A stretch of DNA of 6,697 bases, taken from the NCBI GenBank assembly GCA_021785805.1, contig JAJYEJ010000043.1, forward strand, positions 1 through 6,697, read 5' to 3'. Of this stretch, positions 5,880-6,697 are shown piece by piece. The notes under the pieces are model-generated. The model ran no database searches. It was given only the letters and a program-made list of their open reading frames with translations, and was not told the origin of the DNA. This DNA is from Microcaldota archaeon (GTDB lineage: Archaea > Micrarchaeota > Micrarchaeia > Micrarchaeales > Micrarchaeaceae). The translations under genes were made by a program, and so were the position numbers. How positions within the stretch are numbered: position 1 is the first letter of the stretch; the number at the start of each line of letters is the position of its first letter.

Positions 5880-5889
5880 TTTATATATT
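5880..5889. promoter_or_regulatory. TATA-like element in a convergent region
   Basis: TTTATATATT is a good TATA match but lies between two convergent genes, where no promoter is needed. Read on the plus strand it predicts a start near 5910, antisense to the cold-shock gene. The complement is also TATA-like, toward the SPFH 3' end. It may be simply AT-rich spacer. Confidence 0.3.
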
Positions 5890-5897
5890 GACAAATA

Positions 5898-5929
5898 CCT
5901 GATGGATGTGTGTCGGCAGACCCATCAGG
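5898..5929. repeat. Inverted repeat CCTGATGG/CCATCAGG with inner stem
   Basis: Perfect 8 bp arms (5898-5905 and 5922-5929) enclose 16 bases. Inside, GTC (5912-5914) pairs with GAC (5919-5921) around a GGCA loop, leaving a one-sided 6-base bulge. It lies about 50 bases past the cold-shock stop codon on that gene's strand. Possible roles are a 3' UTR structure, a terminator part or a protein site. No T run follows on the plus strand. Confidence 0.5.
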
Positions 5930-5979
5930 AACAGGCCCCAAGCTACGCTAACATTAGACGTCATCCCAGGAGCAGGTTA

Positions 5980-6171
5980 TTATGCCTTCTTGACGTTCTT
6001 TGCGCGAGGTCCCTTCTGTCCCATCTCGACCTCATACTCTACGCTGTCACCTACCGCCAGAGTTGCGCCTCCCTCGACCGCTGTGCTGTGTACATATACG
6101 TCCTTTCCGTCTTCGCCGGTTATGAATCCAAAGCCGCGCGAAGAGTCATACATCTTCACTTTTCCCTTCAT
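5980..6171 (-). CDS. Cold-shock-domain protein (CspA family)
   Basis: This 63-residue protein is one complete cold-shock domain of near-standard length. GKVKMYDSSRGFGFITG carries the RNP1-like motif (SRGFGFI, 11-17), DVYVHSTAV (24-32) is the RNP2-like motif, and GDSVEYEVEMGQKGPRAKNV (41-60) is the conserved C-terminal half. Such proteins bind single-stranded RNA and DNA and act as RNA chaperones in the cytoplasm. The Trp of the usual KWFN is Met here (KMYD), and the Phe of the usual VHFS is Ser (VHST), so two canonical base-stacking aromatics are lost. ATG 6171 follows AGTGAT three bases upstream, an SD-like site. Cold-shock proteins are patchy in archaea and may have arrived by transfer. It is convergent with the SPFH gene. 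Confidence 0.92.
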   Translation of the reverse strand: MKGKVKMYDSSRGFGFITGEDGKDVYVHSTAVEGGATLAVGDSVEYEVEMGQKGPRAKNVKKA

Positions 6172-6174
6172 TAT

Positions 6175-6179
6175 ATCAC
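6175..6179 (-). promoter_or_regulatory. SD-like site of the cold-shock gene
   Basis: On the minus strand GTGAT lies three bases before ATG, the same spacing as the GGTGAT sites of two other genes in the window. It supports ATG 6171 and a short leader. Confidence 0.5.
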
Positions 6180-6187
6180 TTTAGCAC

Positions 6188-6195
6188 TTTATATG
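6188..6195. promoter_or_regulatory. TATA element in the cold-shock/6217 divergent region
   Basis: TTTATATG on plus and CATATAAA on minus both resemble TATA boxes. On plus its centre is 25 bases before TTG 6217, fitting a leaderless start. On minus it is only about 20 bases from the cold-shock ATG, too close if the SD-like site there is used. So it may serve the plus-strand gene, or both genes imperfectly. Confidence 0.4.
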
Positions 6196-6216
6196 GATTG
6201 CAAAGGCTCATAAGGG

Positions 6217-6645
6217 TTGCTGTTGGCCGCCAAGTCGGCATTCCTGGGGCCGATTGGGATATGGGAAACCTGGCCGACCCGCTTTGATGCCTCGTTCAAT
6301 GCCGCACTGACGCCTGGAGCCTACATAACACCTACCGCAACAAACGTAAGTGCCGATAACATCGATAGCTGGCGTTTGAAGATGATACCTGTTAAGATCC
6401 ATCAATATCGCGCCTCTGTCACTGGCAGATTCGGCGAAAACGCATATCCGGCGGATGAAGTCCTCAACCTTAAGGGGGGTGCTGGTCGTGATAATGGCGC
6501 ACCGATAAAGCCTAAGGTCGTTGTGCTGCACAACGTGACGAACGTCGACAAGCTGGCAATCAAGATAGCATATATGGATAAGATACCTCTGCTCGCAATG
6601 AAGCTCTACGTGAAAGAGATAGAGAGCAGGTTGAACAAGATCTAG
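6217..6645 (+). CDS. Hypothetical protein
   Basis: I do not recognise this protein. From TTG 6217 it has 142 residues; an in-frame stop sits at 6211-6213, so it cannot begin earlier. The N-terminal third (LLAAKSAFLGPIGIWETWP) is mildly hydrophobic but not a clear signal peptide. The C-terminal part looks convincingly coding: KPKVVVLHNVTNVDKLAIKI, then a predicted helix ending LYVKEIESRLNKI. If the TTG is not used, ATG 6382 would give 87 residues. A TATA element 25 bases before the TTG fits a leaderless mRNA. Its stop interlocks with the stop of the next, convergent gene. Confidence 0.55.
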   Translation: MLLAAKSAFLGPIGIWETWPTRFDASFNAALTPGAYITPTATNVSADNIDSWRLKMIPVKIHQYRASVTGRFGENAYPADEVLNLKGGAGRDNGAPIKPKVVVLHNVTNVDKLAIKIAYMDKIPLLAMKLYVKEIESRLNKI

Positions 6646-6697
6646 AAGTCTAGCTTTCCTTCATATACCTCTATGCTCTTAAGGTTCCTAGCTTGCA
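6642..6697 (-). CDS. C-terminal end of a gene cut by the right edge
   Basis: The minus strand is open from the window edge to TAG at 6644-6642 and encodes QARNLKSIEVYEGKLDF. The fragment has a normal amino acid mix and ends next to a convergent gene, as a real 3' end would. It is too short to name. Confidence 0.5.
   Translation of the reverse strand, partial: QARNLKSIEVYEGKLDF

Noticed and set aside
5902..6213. Plus-strand open frames across the cold-shock gene
   Set aside because: They are antisense to a clear cold-shock domain, have odd Cys/Arg/Leu composition and match no family. A non-coding antisense RNA remains possible.
6208..6531. Minus-strand open frame opposite the 6217 gene
   Set aside because: It is Cys/Arg/Gly-rich with no recognisable pattern, and the plus-strand frame has the better codon pattern, especially in its last 45 codons.

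Overview
The window looks like archaeal chromosome. TATA-type promoter elements precede several genes. Shine-Dalgarno sites have the archaeal form GGTGAT a few bases before ATG. One gene (the Lrp-like regulator) appears leaderless, with a TATA box about 25 bases before its ATG. ATA and AGG codons are frequent, and terminators are T-rich tracts. The gene set (small TRAM protein, tandem Lrp/AsnC-type regulator, flotillin-like SPFH protein, small cold-shock protein) would suit a DPANN archaeon such as Micrarchaeota or a related lineage. That placement is inference: there is no rRNA or other marker here.

Layout, left to right. A small winged-helix gene, possibly cut by the left edge (11-232), is followed 18 bases later by a GNAT acetyltransferase (251-856). 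A promoter and a clear SD precede a two-gene operon: a DUF5680-like protein with two similar halves (1040-1705) and a charged helical protein of unknown function (1725-2237). A possible microprotein (2224-2367) overlaps the end of that operon. A strongly AT-rich promoter then leads into an RGG-tailed TRAM-domain protein (2433-2711), which ends in a long T-rich terminator. Convergent to it is a 338-residue tandem Lrp/AsnC-like regulator on the minus strand (2811-3827). A 226-base AT-rich divergent region (3828-4053) separates it from a 588-residue SPFH/flotillin-like protein (4054-5820). A convergent region with a hairpin, a T-tract and a stray TATA element follows, then a cold-shock-domain protein on the minus strand (5980-6171). 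Divergent from that is an unrecognised gene (6217-6645), whose stop codon interlocks with the stop of a further minus-strand gene cut by the right edge.

How the genes may work together. The Lrp-like regulator and the SPFH gene share one divergent control region with several TTTTCC/GGAAAA elements, so the regulator may control itself and the SPFH gene. The TRAM and cold-shock proteins are both small RNA-binding folds that can act as RNA chaperones. The DUF5680-like gene and its partner form a compact operon of unknown role. I found no CRISPR array, insertion sequence, tRNA or rRNA. No stretch over 300 bases lacks a gene. The least explained parts are the small overlapping ORF with an HMG-box-like motif, the in-frame zinc-knuckle tail after the GNAT stop, and the TATA element and hairpin between the SPFH and cold-shock genes.
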